Shown: positions 63,156-64,000 of the stretch, in pieces
How positions within the stretch are numbered: the stretch's first letter is position 1
Layout of the letters: every line of letters begins with the position of its first letter
Origin: Pseudomonas sp. StFLB209
Lineage (GTDB): Bacteria; Pseudomonadota; Gammaproteobacteria; Pseudomonadales; Pseudomonadaceae
Assembly (NCBI RefSeq): GCF_000829415.1
Contig: NZ_AP014637.1
Location: 5,101,001 to 5,165,000 of the forward strand
Length of the DNA stretch: 64,000 nucleotides
Reading direction: 5' to 3'
The notes under the pieces: generated by a model
Database searches by the model: none
What the model was told of the DNA's origin: nothing
The model's input: only the letters and a program-made list of their open reading frames with translations
Translations under genes and position numbers: made by a program

Positions 63156-63668
63156 TCAGCAAGTGCAGCACATCATCGGCATACCATTGCAGCTCATCAT
63201 CATGGGCATGCTGCAGTCGTTCATCATCTTGTTCATCAGCATGCAGCAGTTGTTCATCATCTCCATGCTCATGCCTGGCATCGGCATCATCATGCACTTC
63301 ATGCAGTCGGCTTCGATGGTGCAGGTCATCATGCACTTCATCATCGGCATGGGCATGCCCATCGGCATCATCATTGGCATGTTCATGCCGGTCATCATGT
63401 TCATCATGTTCATGCCGTTCTCGGACATGCACATCATCGCCATGTTGCCGCAATGCATCATCATCGGCATGCCGCAGTTCATCATCATCGCCATCATTTC
63501 GGCGTTGTTCTTGAACATGGCCATGTCCATGCCGGCCGCAGGCTTCATGGTGCACATCATGGCGTCGGCCATCATTTCGCACTTCATGGTCGCCATCATC
63601 ATCGGCATGCCCATCATCGGCATCATTGGCATGGAAGTGTTCATCGGCATCTGCATTGCGTTCATCAT
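63156..63668 (-). CDS. Extremely methionine- and cysteine-rich protein
   Basis: This 170-residue protein contains about 73 Met (43%) and 16 Cys (9%), with runs such as MNMPMMMPMGMPMPMM and CTIEADCMKCMMM. It starts MMNAMQMPMN at 63668, 8 bases after GGAG. There is no signal peptide or ordinary hydrophobic segment, so it is probably cytoplasmic. Clustered Met and CxxC-like pairs suggest binding of soft metals (copper(I), silver) or a sink for oxidants such as hypochlorite, as with the Met-rich MrpX protein of Azospira, which is periplasmic. I recognise no family. A real ribosome site and a shared terminator support expression. Confidence 0.78.
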   Translation of the reverse strand: MMNAMQMPMNTSMPMMPMMGMPMMMATMKCEMMADAMMCTMKPAAGMDMAMFKNNAEMMAMMMNCGMPMMMHCGNMAMMCMSENGMNMMNMMTGMNMPMMMPMGMPMPMMKCMMTCTIEADCMKCMMMPMPGMSMEMMNNCCMLMNKMMNDCSMPMMMSCNGMPMMCCTC

Positions 63669-63907
63669 GATCGAAACTCCGTTATCGATAAGCGTGAATA
63701 ACTGCTTGATGGCGCCGATTCTAAGAATTTGCCGGTTGCGCACAAGATGCCGAAACAGCAGCACCCCATGGGGCACACAACCGGGAAAAGGTCGTGCATG
63801 CGCACGAACCGCTGGCTATAGCGGATGATTCGACGCTATTGCGAAACAGCTAATCAGCATCGCTGCGATACCGATGCGATAGATATCGCTTATTGATCTA
63901 TCCACCT
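63669..63907. other. Non-coding region upstream of the Met-rich gene
   Basis: This stretch of about 240 bp, moderately AT-rich, holds the ribosome site and presumably the promoter of the Met-rich gene. An 8-10 bp palindrome TTATCGATAA near 63682 is the only structure seen. Confidence 0.4.
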
Positions 63908-64000
63908 TCAATTCATGAATAAACGTTCTAAAAGCGCCAAATATTTCTCAATACCTAAGCGGTCTTCTTCGGTACTTCGCAAAAATGACGTAAATCTGCC
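63908..64000 (-). CDS. Possible C-terminal end of a gene entering from the right edge
   Basis: A minus-strand frame is open from the window edge to a TGA at 63908-63910, encoding 30 residues that end in a helix-like EKYLALLERLFMN. The region is AT-rich for this genome. A competing plus-strand frame (MNKRSKSAKYFS from 63915) is also open to the edge, so the call is weak. Confidence 0.3.
   Translation of the reverse strand, partial: GRFTSFLRSTEEDRLGIEKYLALLERLFMN

Noticed and set aside
63118..63828. A plus-strand frame over the Met-rich gene that looks like a hydrophobic Ile/Met membrane protein
   Set aside because: ATG repeats read from the other strand give CAT and, in shifted frames, ATC and ATG, so Ile/Met-rich frames arise automatically. 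It has no ribosome site, starts inside the terminator, and its C-terminal part is ordinary non-coding sequence.

Overview
The window looks like a GC-rich Pseudomonas chromosome (P. putida / P. fluorescens type). This rests on the gene families present (NahR/NahG-type salicylate genes, an LldD close to the enterobacterial protein, AAHS and ACS transporters, a complete type VI secretion system), on the imperfect 'GTAGGAGC' REP hairpins typical of the genus, and on dense operons with 1-8 bp overlaps. No rRNA, tRNA or CRISPR array was seen.

Layout. 1-1.2 kb: end of a receiver-domain protein and an HD-GYP response regulator. 1.2-4.9 kb: a salicylate module (AAHS transporter, salicylate 1-hydroxylase, divergent NahR-type regulator, and a NahR-type binding site between them). 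5.0-12.6 kb: a small exported protein, then an L-rhamnonate-type catabolic module: LldD, a LysR regulator, an ACS transporter, L-rhamnonate dehydratase, a 2-keto-3-deoxy-acid aldolase and lactaldehyde dehydrogenase. Together these can convert L-rhamnonate to two pyruvates. 12.6-16.4 kb: an amidase, an MFS transporter and a DUF6891-like protein. 16.6-22.05 kb: a tightly overlapping stressosome operon (RsbR, RsbS, RsbT, an ATPase-PP2C fusion in the RsbX role, then two histidine kinases).

22.1-43.3 kb is a type VI secretion island. A DUF4280 PAAR-like protein and a truncated TnpB insertion sequence lie at one edge. One arm (minus strand) reads tssB-tssC-hcp-tssE-tssF-tssG-clpV, then a small HNH-nuclease-like protein, vgrG and a MORN-repeat protein. 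The other arm (plus strand) reads tssJ-K-L-M-A. The HNH gene lies between clpV and vgrG and is the best candidate for a cargo effector.

43.3-63.1 kb is nutrient acquisition: VOC and OsmC proteins; a LysR-controlled LIV-type ABC importer joined to an ATC-hydrolase-family protein and an N-carbamoyl-amino-acid hydrolase; a polar amino acid ABC importer; a small ORF coupled to an XRE-cupin regulator; then a LysR regulator divergent from a dehydrogenase / aldehyde dehydrogenase / M20 amidohydrolase operon and a DUF3100 membrane protein. REP hairpins punctuate this part. The window ends with a gene for a 170-residue protein that is about 43% methionine and 9% cysteine, behind a strong bidirectional terminator.
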